NCBI RefSeq assembly: GCF_009727055.1
Contig: NC_052359.1
Location: 14,328,515 to 14,392,514 of the forward strand
Length of the DNA: 64,000 nt
Reading direction: 5' to 3'
From: Benincasa hispida
Taxonomy: Eukaryota; Streptophyta; Magnoliopsida; Cucurbitales; Cucurbitaceae
The notes under the pieces: model-generated
Told to the model about the DNA's origin: nothing
The model's input: only the letters and a program-made list of their open reading frames with translations
Databases searched by the model: none
Program-made: the position numbers and the translations under genes
Shown: positions 32,925 through 44,465 of the stretch, piece by piece
Position numbering within the stretch: position 1 is the stretch's first letter
Layout: every line of letters starts with the position of its first letter

Positions 32925-33316
32925 TCTCGCTCCCCTCCCTACCATTCTTCCACAACGCCCCTGTGCCTTCAACCTTCAGCAGCATTTCTTTCTCTCACTC
33001 ACTCTCCACAATTCTTTCGATCATCTCCTTCTCTCTCTCATCCGTCACTCTCCTCCACCTGCTCCCCCTCCTTCCAAATCCCTCTTCTAACAATCTATTT
33101 TAGATGGAAAACGTCATTGAAGGGGAGTTTTGAGTTTATAGAAACTCGAGATTGTCCCAATTGGGTTAGAGAAAAACTCACTGTGATTCAACCACCCATC
33201 AACCAAATTAGCGTCCCATTTTCCAACAGTTGGGTACTCCAAATTGACGACCAATTTCACAAAATGGAAGATCTGCAGAAGAGCTTGAAGAAGCTCAAGA
33301 AGACCTCATCCTAGAA
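32925..33316 (+). CDS. Hypothetical small ORF with CT-rich leader
   Basis: A CT-rich, leader-like stretch (32925-33100) precedes an open frame at 33117-33314 (65 residues, beginning MKGSFEFIETRDCPNW and ending MEDLQKSLKKLKKTSS). No known domain is recognised. The base composition differs from the surrounding AT-rich DNA and looks like a 5' leader plus first exon. It lies inside the long-inverted-repeat block, so it may be a captured gene fragment. I cannot assign a function. Confidence 0.25.
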
Positions 33317-34429
33317 GGTCAGAAGACAAGAAACAGAGAATGAAGCTTTACATCCATGGCGGTTGTGATTCTCAAGCTTGGAACAAAGCTCGTTGAAGTT
33401 TGAAGCAAAAGGAAGCGTTATAAACTATAAAGGGGTGGGAATTTGCAGAAATCAAAAGAAGGTTTGGTTGGTTTGAGTGTTAAAAATGGTTGGTTGTGGG
33501 AGTTTGAAGGGAGGGTCAAAATAACCCCATTTAGTTTTGGCTTTTAAAAAATAACATGCTTTCTGAAATATCGTAGAATTGGTTTTTTTCAAGTTTTCTC
33601 GGAGTAGATCGGATCCGAGATTGTGTTAATTGTTTTAACTTTTGAATATCAAATTCGATTGATCATAACAACCTATTTTTTTGAGAAAGAGATGGTTTGC
33701 TTGTTGAACAAGTTTCCTAAATGTGATTTCAAAATTTTTCCTAATGTTTGATGGTCCTCAAAACCCTTAGCCTAAAATTTCTTGATGCTTCCAATGTTTT
33801 CTTTACTCTTATTATGGTCCATATACCTTAATGAAATATATAATTTTATTTATTATTATTTGTTGGAGATAAATAAATATCAAACAGTTAAGAAAAAGAG
33901 GGAGTACAACAATTTTGAAGAGGAGAGGAGAGAAAAAAGAGGAAAAATAAAGAAGTAATCGTTTCTGTTTATATAATAGTAAGTGTATTTTTTAATTTTT
34001 TTAATCTAAGGGTATTTTTTTAATTTTTTTAAGTTTAAGGGTATTTTTAAAGCGTTTGAAAGTTCAAATGTTTTTTGACACAAGTTTCCATCTAAAATTA
34101 ATAATAAGGATGTTTTTTTAACTCAATTTGGAATTTTAAGGATATTTTTGAAACCTTTGAAAGTTTAATGATACATTTGATACAAAGTACAAAGTTAAAG
34201 GTCTATTTTATATTTTGTTTGAATAATCCTAATCCTGTTTTCTGGGTAATGGAAAGTTTTTCTTTCTTATTGTTTTCCCCTATGATTCCTAACCACCACT
34301 TAATTGTAAGATAATTTATCAAAAGACTCAATCTTAGACCGCAAAATGGTTTTTGCCCCACCTTTTCAAACATATAAAATTTTGTTCTCTATTTTATATC
34401 ATCATGCCAAAGCTACAAAACTACCTTAA

Positions 34430-34749
34430 AAATTCTTCTCTCTCTCTTTTCTTCTTCCAAGTTTTCTCCTTCCATTTACACCAATCATTCTTCATTTTTC
34501 CTTAATCCATTTGTCATTAACCATCATAATGTTGCAGATGAGTTGTCACTGGCTACTACGATGTTAGATGCAGTGGAGCGAGATAGTGAAGAGCAAGAGA
34601 ACGAGAGTGAGTTAGAGAGAGGAGACCAAGAACAGAACGTGAGAGCATGCAATGAGACAACAAGAGAGAAGAAATTGAGAGAGAGTGAGAAGAGTGAGAT
34701 AGCCAATTCGCCTATGCTGGATTTCTTTTTGGTAATTTTATTTAAATGA
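34430..34749 (+). CDS. Hypothetical Glu/Arg-rich ORF
   Basis: A pyrimidine-rich stretch (34430-34510) is followed by an open frame at 34543-34749 (68 residues). The frame is low-complexity, rich in Glu, Arg and Ser, with RDSEEQENESELERGDQEQN near the start. Such composition arises easily from a GA-rich strand, so coding is doubtful. No function assigned. Confidence 0.2.
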
Positions 34750-34873
34750 GGTTAGGAAAGGGTAAAAAAAACCTCAATTTCAAAAGGTAGGACGATTTTC
34801 ATTTTCTACCCCAATTTTGGATTATCCATCTACCGGATGTCTTAATTGTCATGTCATTATTGTCAAAATGAAT

Positions 34874-34965
34874 ATAACTTAATTAACATAATGGTTGAAT
34901 TATCAATCTCGAAGTTAGAGATTTGATTCTCCTACTACATATATGATAAAAAAAAATTGTCATCT
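34874..34965 (+). repeat. Possible tRNA-derived SINE remnant
   Basis: A-box-like ATAACTTAATTAACATAATGG at 34873-34893 is described here only by its core TAACTTAATTAACATAATGG; a B-box-like AGAGATTTGATTCTC is at 34917-34931, spaced as in pol III promoters, followed by an A-rich tail at 34948-34956. Sequence is decayed; no flanking duplication confirmed. Confidence 0.35.
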
Positions 34966-35317
34966 CATTATTTCATTTGGATTTTAATAGAAAAACCAAA
35001 TAAAGGATGTAACTCACAAGCTGAAGGATTATGAACTTTTTTTTATAATGATTAAGTCAACTCTATAATTCATGACGCACATATAAAACTTAAGGAAAAT
35101 ACTTCTACAAATTTTTATTCTCTCTAAGTCTATCCTAGGTGTCAAGACTTTAGTGAGGTTACTAGAATTTTTATTTAGTTAGCATGTAAATATTGTAGTT
35201 AGTTTTGTCATGTATTTGAATATGTTTAGTTAAAAGGCTTGAAACCCACGACATGCCTTTGTATCTCATGGGTAATTTGATATATTCTAGGATTTTTTAG
35301 ACGTAATAAATTTAGTA
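34966..35317. other. Unassigned AT-rich stretch
   Basis: No gene, domain or repeat recognised. Confidence 0.3.
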
Positions 35318-35380
35318 CACATAAAATTGAATTTCGTATCTCACAAATTTCTAAACTTTTAGTTAGGTATTTACTATATT
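35318..35380. repeat. Direct repeat left of element G
   Basis: CACATAAAATTGAATTTCGT followed by TTAGTTAGGTATTTACTA. A related copy lies at 49509-49572, just right of G, far longer than a target duplication. Confidence 0.7.
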
Positions 35381-35481
35381 TATGAATTATAACATGTTAA
35401 ATAGATTAATAATTTATTAAATGCAGTCCTGAAAATTCAAGAGGTTAACAAACACAAAATCTTCAAATATCTACTACTACT

Positions 35482-35486
35482 AGACA
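35482..35486. repeat. Target site duplication of G, left copy (AGACA)
   Basis: AGACA before the LTR; the same five bases follow the 3' LTR at 49507-49511. Confidence 0.8.
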
Positions 35487-36070
35487 TTTTATATCGGTTT
35501 GCCCACAAAGGTTAAAATCATGAGCTCAGGGAGACAAGTCATTAAGGGTAAAATCAAAATGATGACAACCAAATGAAGACAAGATGAGTATAAGAATAGA
35601 GGGGTTGAGGAATGAAGAAACTAGGGAAAGAAGAGGCGTTGGACTAGAAGGTCCACCTTGCCCACCTCAACCTCAAAGTTCAAGGTCGAGGCCATTTTCC
35701 ATCCCCAAATAATTGCTTCTCATAGGCCATTATCTAAGTCTCATTGGCCAGTCTAAATTTGCATTCCCTAATCCAACTTGGATTCAAAATCCTATTCCCT
35801 AATCCCACCTGGATTTAGAATCCTAAGTCCACCCGACTATAAATAGGGGATCATAGGCACACTCAAAGATACGTTCTTCTTCCCACTTTTAGCTTGCTTT
35901 GACCCTTTGTTGAATATTGACTTAAGCATCAAAGGTTCTATGGCAGATACCACATTGATGTTTTCTTTTCTTGTCTTACAAGTCGTCCTCATTTCCCTGA
36001 AATTATAAATTCACTTTCAAAGGCACGTGAAGGTTAAGTAAGTCTTCCTGTTTGGAGTTTGTCATCAATT
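35487..36070 (+). repeat. 5' LTR of G
   Basis: 584 bp; begins TTTTATATCGG (TG lost) and ends near GTCATCAATT. It aligns with 48949-49506. A TATA box (TATAAATA) is at 35838-35845, followed by TTCTTCTTCCCACTT about 30 bases on, a likely start region. Confidence 0.85.
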
Positions 36071-36090
36071 GTTGGCACCATTTGTGAGTT
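36071..36090 (+). other. Primer binding site of G
   Basis: GTTGGCACCATTTGTGAG, a mutated form of the TTGGCGCCGTCTGTGGG-type site found after the 5' LTR in Tat-like Gypsy elements. Confidence 0.6.
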
Positions 36091-36819
36091 ACGAATTTAC
36101 ACCCTTAGCAAACTCAAAAGAAATACCGGAGATTACAACGAGATGGACAAACATGGTGGAGATTAATCAGATTAGGAACAATATTTTAAGAGAACAATAG
36201 AACAATCAATGAAAGATCTACTCACCATGAGCCCACCTCAACCTCGGTCTACAAAATTTTTCGATTGTAGAGGAGAGGGTAGCAATGTTGGATCATAATC
36301 TAGCTCGGATGGTAAACCTTTTGGAAACATAAAAAAGGCTTCAAAAAACCCAAAAAGAACCAACAAAAGAAAAACTTCCCCTCATTGAAGATCATGATGA
36401 TTTAAAAAGTCTAGAGCAAAAGAATCTTCAATCAATGTATAGTAAACCAAAGCCACAAAAAGTTTGTAGAAAGAATGCCAACGGGAGGTATGGGCAAACT
36501 TCTTCAAACCATAGTACTCGAGGAAGAGGCCAGATCGAAGGATCGAGTGCCAAAACTCCGACAAAAAATACGTTAAAGACAAATCAACGGAGATTCTTGA
36601 GGAAAAACAACAACTACAGAAAGAGACCAAGGTCGACCCCGAACTAGAAGTAGAGCCTTAGAAGCAGGAACTCCTTAAAATATAGAAAGAGATAGGTGAT
36701 ATACATGAGTATACACAAACGGCTCGTGAGATAGATGAGAATGACTTAGAAGCTTTGATTGGACAGATGAACCTTCCATTTTCTAATGAAATAATGAGAT
36801 AGCTTCTATTCCCAAAGTT
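36091..36819 (+). pseudogene. G leader and N-terminal gag, degraded
   Basis: The stretch has short open segments (for example 36435-36647, basic and Asn/Arg-rich) but no recognisable domain. Position implies the leader plus N-terminal Gag. Confidence 0.35.
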
Positions 36820-37500
36820 TAAAGTCCCAAGTATCAAGCCATATGATGGAAAATTAGACCCCATGGAGCACCTAGATACTTAAAGAACTTGGATGGAATT
36901 GCAAAAGTTTCAGATGCAATAAGGTGTAGAGCATTTTCTTTCTCCCTTATAGAGCCGGCTAAGGTGTGGTTTCGAAATCTCAAAAGAAGATCAATCAATT
37001 CATTTATAGACCTCGCCAAAGCATTTATCAACCAATTCTTGAGAGGAAGAGATCAACAGAAACCACAAATGCACATGTTGACAATCAGGCAAGAAGAGAA
37101 AGCAAGTTTAAGCAAATATTCAGTCAGGCTCAACAACGAAGCCCTGTGAGTTAAAGGATACACAGACTCAGTGGCTTTGATAGCAGCTATAGCAGGGCTT
37201 AGGGATGAGTGGCTTTTGCGCTCCATAAGAAAGAGGGAACCAACATCCTATGTGGAATTCATTACCAAGGCCCAAAAATATATGAGCGCAAAAGAGCTAA
37301 TTGAATCCAAAAGTGTGACTAACGAGAAAAGAGATCGCTCATAATTGAAAAGAAATACAAGGATGGAAATACAAGAGAAAGATCGTCTCGAAATCACAAA
37401 AGAAGAAGGACAAATGACCAAATTGCACCACGAATCACCTATGGTAATCAATTTAAAAGATATACTCCCACCGCGCTTCCACCTGAACAAATTCTAATGA
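36820..37500 (+). pseudogene. G gag capsid domain
   Basis: Frame reads KPYDGKLDPMEHLDT, RCRAFSFSLIEPAKVWFRNL, SFIDLAKAFINQFL and LTIRQEEKASLSKYSVRLNN, the PF03732 retrotransposon gag domain in order, then SVALIAAIAGLRDEWLL and YVEFITKAQKYMSA. Stops and frame changes occur near 36880 and 37148. It would form the virus-like particle. Confidence 0.85.
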
Positions 37501-37559
37501 AAATTCAACATGTGGATTTGCTCAAGTGGCTAGACAAGAAAAAAACCCTGCCAGGTAAG

Positions 37560-38199
37560 AGGGATAATAATGAATATTGCTAGTTTCATGATGATCGTGG
37601 TCATTCTACTAGGGATTGATATCAATTGCAAGTTGAGATCAAGGCTTTAATTTGGAATGGGTACCTAAAAAATATATCAGGGAAGGGGACCAGAGGCTGA
37701 GGCCGAGGCCATGATAAGAGGAAGGATCATTAGCTGCTCAAAACCCTACTCCACCCAAAGAAATCAAGATGGTATTTGGAGGGCTAGTAGGAGGAGATTC
37801 AACCCAAAAGAAAAAGGCAAAAACTTGAGGAGCCTGGAACGAGCAAGAAGTAAACAATTATTCTTTTTACAAAGTAATGAGAAAGAACTAGTCTTAGAAT
37901 TCACAGAAAATGAGGCAAGGTCTCTCCATCTACCATATAATGATGCCTTGGTACTAGCCTTAGTAATAGCCAGCATGAAGGTGCATCACATCCTTGTTAA
38001 TGGAGTGAGTTCAACTAAAGGGAACGCCTGAAAACAAACTCAACACCACTAATAGGTTTTGGAGGAGAAAGGTAAATCTAGAGGGCAATATACAACTCCT
38101 AGTGACATTTAGAGAAGGAAGCAAAATTATAACAAAGATGGGGAATTCTTGGTGGTAGATTGTTCCTCAACCTATAATGCAATCTTGGGAAGACCTACA
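37560..38199 (+). pseudogene. G zinc knuckle and protease, active site lost
   Basis: A knuckle-like piece (FHDDRGHST followed by YQLQVEIKALI, about 37580-37660) precedes KEIKMVFGGLVGGDST (about 37763-37810), both standard between Gag and protease in Tat-like Gypsy elements. The protease piece at 37711-38031 has LPYNDALVLALVIASMKVHH and ILVNGVSST where active copies have an LVD(S/G)GSS triad, so the catalytic Asp is Asn and the motif is altered. It continues as DCSSTYNAILGRPT up to 38199, where element D is inserted. After D the same protein resumes at 47234. Confidence 0.8.
38195..38199. repeat. Target site duplication of D, left copy (CTACA)
   Basis: CTACA just before the TG tip at 38200; CTATA follows the other end at 47229-47233, one mismatch. 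Confidence 0.8.
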
Positions 38200-38553
38200 T
38201 GTTGGGTTTGATGCCCTAAATCTCGTGGGTTCTATAGTTTTTAATTGTAATGTACAAATAATTTATTTATTTAATAAAATATGAGATATTTTATTTATCA
38301 TTTAGTAGCATTAACCCATAAAATCAATAAACTAACAATCAAGGTTATCATCTGTAGCTTAGACATGTATCGAGACATACAGGTGGACCATGTTTAAGTG
38401 ATAACCTAAATGGTTTGTAGTAAATAGATAAGGCTGAATACCTTATCCTGGTGACACTACGAATACGACTCGCTTTGTAGATGTCTTATCCTGGTGACAC
38501 TACGAATACGACTCACTTTGTAGATGTTATAGTTGTTATAAAGTGCTAAAAAT
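38200..38553 (+). repeat. 5' LTR of D, first part
   Basis: Matches the start of the 3' LTR at 45139. A 43-bp tandem duplication is present at 38441-38526. Interrupted by LTR E at 38554. Confidence 0.88.
38441..38526. repeat. 43-bp tandem duplication in D 5' LTR
   Basis: Two copies, 38441-38483 and 38484-38526, each with CTTATCCTGGTGACACTACG and TTTGTAGATG. The 3' LTR has a single copy near 45385. Confidence 0.9.
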
Positions 38554-40468
38554 TATTGGGAATGTCCTAAAACTCGTAGTTCGTATATCATGGAAACATT
38601 TTCTATTTATCAATAAAAGTATTGTTGACGTTTTTATTCAATAAAAGTGTTATTGAAATTGCAATATATAATAAAAATCTAATAAACGAATCCATGGCTA
38701 TTGTATGAATACTATAACTTTATGTAGAGAAATAAAAGAGGATTAAGTTATAGTATGTAGCAAAAAAGAAAAAAAAAGTCTATAAGTATATGGATGAGAT
38801 TGTGTACCTCGTCCTAGGGACACTATGGATGTGACATACTTTGTATACTGATACAAACAACGTGATCCCGAAATCGTTCACGTGGAGACATGCGAGTAGG
38901 GGCATCCTATACAAAAGAGTTTTGCATAAGACCGGACCATGAAATAATCACCTTTTCTTTATAGCGACCGTTTACTATTAAAACTGACTATTTCAATTTG
39001 ATGGCCTAGGGTAACTCGATCTTAATCCTGAACTAACTATGAACTCCTATTTATTCGGGATTATCCTTTGATCTGCATAGGTGAGAGTAGTTCAACAACA
39101 CTGCTCAACAAGCCTCCCATTTTGGGGATAAAACTGGATAGATAGTTGGGGACATAGTTCTGCAAGATTGAATTCGCTCCCACCCGTTTTAGGGTTAGTA
39201 GATAGATTGTTCCCTTAAGTATTGATTTCTATTGATTCCTAGTCTTGAACAAAAGGGCCCCGCCCTCTTATGGCCTAGAGGGACATGGTTTATTAGTTGG
39301 ACTATAAACCAATTATTCAATAGAGGATCAGTGGGAGCTTAAGGAGCAAGATGTATTTACAGGGGTAAAACATTAATTTTGACCCAGCTGTAAATACGAA
39401 CGACCTGTGAAGAATCGACTTACTGATTATGGTTAAATCAAGGGGACAGAAATATATCTATAGTGAGAAGAGTGCAACCATCGGGCTAAAGTGTTATGTC
39501 TTGGTGGTTAATGAATATTGATTAACTCGGGTTAAAGAGTATAACCAATTAATCTCAAATCATTAGAGCTCATGATCTGTAGGTCCATAAAATCCCTCTA
39601 CTAGCTCGTAAAACATTACACCTTGGATTAGGAAATTGAGCGAATTTGAAGTGTTCAAAATTCGAAATTAGGGTTTTCAAATTCAATTTATGGTTTGGAT
39701 ATTTATATTTGATATAATTAGACATTTTTAATTTATTGAAATTAAATGTATTTTGGAGAGTTTATAATATTTAAATATTGAACACTTGAATAGGATTCAT
39801 GTTTGAAATTAGGTATTTCATTAATTTAATGTTTGATGTTAAATTATTAATTAATTATTTAAATTAAATCAAAATTCAAATTTAAAAAATTCATTTTTTA
39901 GAAAAATGATTTTTAATTTAATTTAATTAAGTTGAATTAAATTTAATTTGAAAAATCATTTTCAAAGTGGGAAAATCCAACATTTGATGTTAGTAGTGGA
40001 ATTTTCCATGTTTTGACACCTTGCCCACTCACTTTGTGCTAATTGAGATGTCAATTGGCTGAATATATGAGTGTTTGCATGTTCAAACTTGTTAAATACT
40101 TCATAAATCAGATTTATGAAGCCTATGCATTTGAAAAATTAGTGATTATTTTTTTTTAAAAATCTTTTTAATCTCAAACTCTCTCAAATCCTTTTAATCC
40201 CTTTCAGTTGAGAGTTTCCACCATTCAATCCAAGGCTTAAAATAGTGAGAAGACTCTATTGGTAGTTTACTAGAGTTTTGGAGATCAATTTTGTAGACAT
40301 CAGCAAGGGTTTGAAGTGTTTCTACAAAGGTATATCTATGAAACTCTCTCTCTTTCTTTTTTTTTTTTTCATAAAATTGTTTTATGCATGCTTTTAAACT
40401 CAAATTAAGTGTAATTAGAGTGCTTATTGATTGTGTTTGCTTCCGTTTTATGCATGTTATTTTTATCA
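38554..40468 (+). mobile_element. Solo LTR E, inside the 5' LTR of D
   Basis: 1915 bp, starts TATTGGGAATGTCC (TG changed to TA) and ends GTTATTTTTATCA. Flanked by AAAAT (38549-38553) and CAAAT (40469-40473), one mismatch. The uninterrupted 3' LTR of D has GTGCTACAAATGATCTGATC at this place, confirming the insertion point. It is related to LTRs C and A. Confidence 0.88.
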
Positions 40469-41716
40469 CAAATGATTTGATCTTGATCATTCATGTAGAG
40501 ACATGTGAGCGGGGGTGTTCTATACAAAAGAGTTTGTATAAAACAGGACTATGAAATGACTAGTCTCATTATATAACATCGTTTATAATTGAGACTTACA
40601 TTTCACAAGGATGACCATAGGTGACATGACCTGAATCCTGAGTTAATTGTGAACTCCTACCTATAAAGGCAGTCTTTTGATTTGTATGAGTGAGAGTGGC
40701 CAGATCGTCGACTCAATAAGCCTATCATTTTGGGGATTTGTCTGATTAGGGAGCTGAAAACACAGCTACACAAAACGGAATTCATTCCTTTCCTACTGTC
40801 AGGGTAAGTAGATAAATTGCTCCCTTAAAGGCTGGTTTCGGGGCTTGAACAATGTGGTACCACACCCTCTCTTGGCCTGAGAGGGGTTTGGTCATAGTTG
40901 GACTATAAATTATTGTTCATTAGAGGGATCAGCGGTACTTAAGAAGTTAGATATAATTGCAGGGGCAGAATGATAATTTTGGCCTAATTATACTTACAAG
41001 CGATTTGTCAAAGGTCATAGCACTGTTGACTGGTTAAATCTAATGGACATAGAAATATATCTATAGTGCAAAGAGTGCAGCTGTCAGTCTTTAGTGGAGT
41101 GACTGAAAGCTTCAATCTACAGGTCCATAAGATACTCTTTGTAGCTCAACAAGGATTTATGAGAATCAATTTTGGATTAATTTGAATTTTTCATATTAAT
41201 TGAGGGAATTAATTATATGTGATCTAATTAATTTAACTTAATTATATATGATATAATTAATATAATGTATTTGATACATTATATAAAGTTTATTTGAGAG
41301 AAAATAAATATTTGAATATGATTCTAATATTAATTATGTGAATTGGATTCATATAATTAAATTTAATATAAATGGGATTTATATTAAATACCATGTATTA
41401 ATGAAGGAATTAAAACTATAGGTTATATTGTATTTGATACAATACTAAACTATATGTTATGTGTTATATATGATATAAAATATAGTTATTATATATATAT
41501 TGATAAGTTGTTAGTTATTATATATATATATATATATTTAAACTCTAATCTATTCTTATTTTATTTTTATTTTTAAAATAAAGGGAGGGAAAATAACTTC
41601 CCTCCCTTTAATTCGCTCTTAAATCTCATGTGGTGATTGGGGTTGTTGGATTGGTAATAATCTTCTCACAGAAGACTTGTGATAGAGGCATTCTCTATGT
41701 TTTGAGATCTCAAGAA
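40469..41716 (+). repeat. 5' LTR of D, second part, 3' truncated
   Basis: Continues the D LTR after E and aligns with about 45448-46870. The last roughly 360 bases present in the 3' LTR, the primer site and the gag N-terminus are missing: sequence passes from GAGATCTCAAGAAAA straight into a gag tail. Confidence 0.85.
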
Positions 41717-41905
41717 AAAAGCTAACCCACCAGCTGTTGCCCAGAAGGGCAAGAAAACCAAGGCTGCAAAGGGAATCTATTTCCATTACAACCAGGGAGG
41801 ATACTGGAGAGAAATTGGTCTCAAATACTTAGCAGAAAAGAAGAAGGCCAAGCAAGGTAAATATGATTTACTTTTTTTGGTGACTTGTATTAGTGGAGAA
41901 TGATG
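41717..41905 (+). pseudogene. D gag tail with mutated zinc knuckle
   Basis: Frame gives AQKGKKTKAAKG, then IYFHYNQGGYW where the related element F has the CFHCNQDGH knuckle, so the cysteines are changed. Followed by EKKKAKQGKYDLLF, the spacer before protease. Confidence 0.7.
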
Positions 41906-42480
41906 ATTTAGCCGGGATAATGGATTCAGGTGCCACTACCATGTTTGTTCTTCATTTCAGGAATTAGTTTTCGGCGGCAACTAGAGAACTGGAGAGATGA
42001 TGATACATGTTGGAACTAGGCACGTCATCTCAACTGTGGCAGTGGGAGGACTCTGGCTTACTTTAAAAAATAATATATTTTTTTATTAGAAAATGTATTC
42101 GTTGTTCCTAACTTAAAGAGAAACTTAATTTCTGTAAAGTGTTTACTAGAACAAAATTATTCTGTTCCATTTAATGTAAATAAAGTGTTTATTTACAAAA
42201 ATTGTATCAATATTTATTCTACTAAGCTAGAAGATAATTCATATGTGTTAAGATCATTAGCAACTAAAGCCCTCATAAATACTGAACTGTTTAAAACTGC
42301 AGTAACTCAGAATAAAAGACTTAAAATTTCTCCTAAAGAAAATAGCCATCTTTGGCACCTAAGATTAGGATACATAAATCTCAATTAGGATTGAGAGACT
42401 GGTCAAGAAATGGACATCTAAGCGAGTTAGAAGAAAATTCTTTACTTGTGTGTGAGTCATGCCTTGAAGGCAAATGACTA
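41906..42480 (+). pseudogene. D protease and pre-integrase
   Basis: IMDSGATT near 41918-41942 is the Copia protease DSGA motif, intact. Further on, the pre-integrase zinc segment is seen as HLWHLRLGYIN at about 42345-42382 and CESCLEG near 42452-42472. The open piece 42185-42388 covers the middle. Stops precede and follow it. Confidence 0.8.
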
Positions 42481-42499
42481 AAAGATCTTTTATTGGAAA

Positions 42500-43565
42500 A
42501 GTTACAGGGCCAAAGAACCCTTAGAATTTATACATTCAGACCTCTATGGTCCGATGAATGTTAAGGCGAGAAGAGGGTTTGAATATTTCATCACTTTTAC
42601 TGATGATTATTTTAGATATGGGTATATTTATTTAATGTAACATAAGTCTGAAGCCCTTGAAAAGTTCAAGGAGTACAAGGCTAAAGGTGAAAACACATTA
42701 AATACAACCAAAACATTTCGATTTGATCAAGGTAGAGAGTATATGAATCTAAAATTTCAAGACTATTTGATAGAACATGGAATTGTATCCCAACTCTTAG
42801 CACCTGGTACACCTCAACAAAATAGTATATCAGAAAGGAGAAATCAAACTCTGTAGAACATGGTTCAGTCTATGATGAGTTATGCTACCCTACCAGACTC
42901 GTTTTGGAATTATGTAGTACAGACTACAGCTTACATTTTGAACTAAGTTCCATCCAAATGTGTTTCTAGAACACCTTTGGAATTATGAAATGGTCGGAAA
43001 GGTAGTTTACGCCATTTCAGGATCTGTGGTTGTCCAGCACATGTGCTTGAGGCAAATCCTAAGAAATTGGAACCTCATTCAAAATTGTGCCTATTTGTAG
43101 GCTACCCTAAAGGAACAAGAGGTGGTTATTTCTATGATCCTAAGGATAATAAGGTGTTTATGTAAAAAAAACACTACCATTTTAGAAGATGACCACATAA
43201 AGAAGCATAAGCCCTGTAGTAAGATTGTGTTAAGTGAACTTTCTAATGAAACTACTGAACCTTCAACAAGAGTTGTTGAAGAACCCAATACCTCAACAAG
43301 AGTTGTTGAAGTTGGTTCATTTAGTAGGTCACATCCACCTCAATTGTTGAGGGAATGTCGACATAATGAGAGGGTTGCGAACCCACCTGTTCATTATATG
43401 AGTTTAACAGAAACCCTAGCTATCGCAACTGACGAAGATGTTGAGGATCCACCGTCTTACAAGAAGGAAATAGAGGATGTTGACAAAGATGAATGGAACA
43501 AAGCTATGGATCTCGAAATGGAGTCTATATACTTCAATTATGTTTGGGATCTTGTAGATTAACCT
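42500..43565 (+). pseudogene. D integrase
   Basis: Core blocks: EFIHSDLYGPMNVKARRG (first catalytic Asp in the HSDLYGP block), FITFTDDYFRYGYIYLM, RFDQGREYMN (second Asp), and SERRNQTL, the block holding the catalytic Glu. Then PLEL and GCPAHVLEANPKKLEP of the C-terminal part, and an acidic, Thr/Ser-rich tail in the open stretch 43122-43562 that repeats TSTRVVE. Several stops (near 42640, 42857, 42945, 43165) interrupt it. Confidence 0.85.
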
Positions 43566-44465
43566 GACGGGGTTAAACCTATAGGTTGTAAGTGGATCTA
43601 CAAGAGAAAATGGGGTGTTGATGGGAAGGTGTAAACCTTCAAGGTTAGATTTGCGGCAAAGGGTTATACCCAAGTTGAGGGAGTCGACTATGAGGGGACT
43701 TTCTCACCTGTTGCCATGTTAAAGTCTATCTGAATTCTCCTATCCATTGCCTCATATTATGACTGTGAGATTCGAAAAATGGACGTCAAGACTGCTTTTT
43801 CTGAATGTCAATCTTGAGGAAACCATTTATATGGAGCAGTCTGAGGGATTCATTACCCAAGGGCAATAGTAAAAGGTTTGCAAGCTTAATTGGTCCATTT
43901 ATAGATTGAAGCAAGCTTCTCGATCTTGGAATATAAGATTTCATATTGCGATCAAATTTTATGGCTTTCATCACAATGTTGATGAGCCTTGTGTATACAA
44001 GAGAATCATTAATAGTTTAGTAGCTTTTCTAGTGCTGTATGTAGACGATATCCTATTCATTGGGAATGATGTAGGCATGCTAACTGACATTGAAAGTTGG
44101 CTAGGGACCCAATTCCAAATGAAAATTTAGGAGAGGCACATTTTTTCTGGGCATTCAGATCTTTAGAGATCGAAAGAACAAATTGTTGGCCTTATTTCAG
44201 GCATTGTACATTGACAAGATGCTTGTCAAGTTTTTTATGTAAAACTTTCAAGAGAGGTTTACTCCCTTTCAAGTATGGAGTTATTTTGTCTAAGGAACAG
44301 TGTCCTAAGACACCTCAAGAAGTTGAGGAAATGAGACAGATCCCCTATGCATCAGTTTTTGGTAGCTTAATGTATGCGATGTTATGTACCAGACCTGACC
44401 TCTGCAATGCAGTGGGGATAGTCAGTAGATATCAGTCTAATCCAGGATTTGATCACTAGACCACC
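43566..44465 (+). pseudogene. D reverse transcriptase
   Basis: IGCKWIYKRKWGVDGKV, a stop, KGYTQVEGVDYEGTFSPVAM, then MDVKTAF followed by a frame change, and the catalytic VLYVDDILFIGND at about 44034-44072 inside the open piece 43906-44130. Later CPKTPQEVEEMRQIPYAS and LMYAMLCTRPDLC are seen up to 44459. The YVDD pair is intact, but the frame is broken at least five times. Confidence 0.88.

Larger units (their letters stand above)
30356..34220. mobile_element. Block with long imperfect terminal inverted repeats
   Basis: The left 240 bp (30356-30595) and the complement of the right 240 bp (33980-34220) align along their length: both run through a (G)TCCCTGAATTTTGTA/ACCTTTAACTTTGTACTTTG block, AACTTTTAAAAG/AACTTTCAAAGG, TTAATTTTGGATG/TTAATTTTAGATG and CTTTAAGCTTAAAA/CCTTAAACTTAAAA. 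The 3.4 kb between contains satellite-like, purine-rich and CT-rich sequence and no transposase. It could be a large non-autonomous DNA transposon with long TIRs (MULE-like) or two inverted copies of a smaller repeat. No target duplication was settled. Confidence 0.5.

Noticed and set aside
34524..34706. Minus-strand Ser/Leu-rich ORF
   Set aside because: Antisense of a GA-rich low-complexity stretch.
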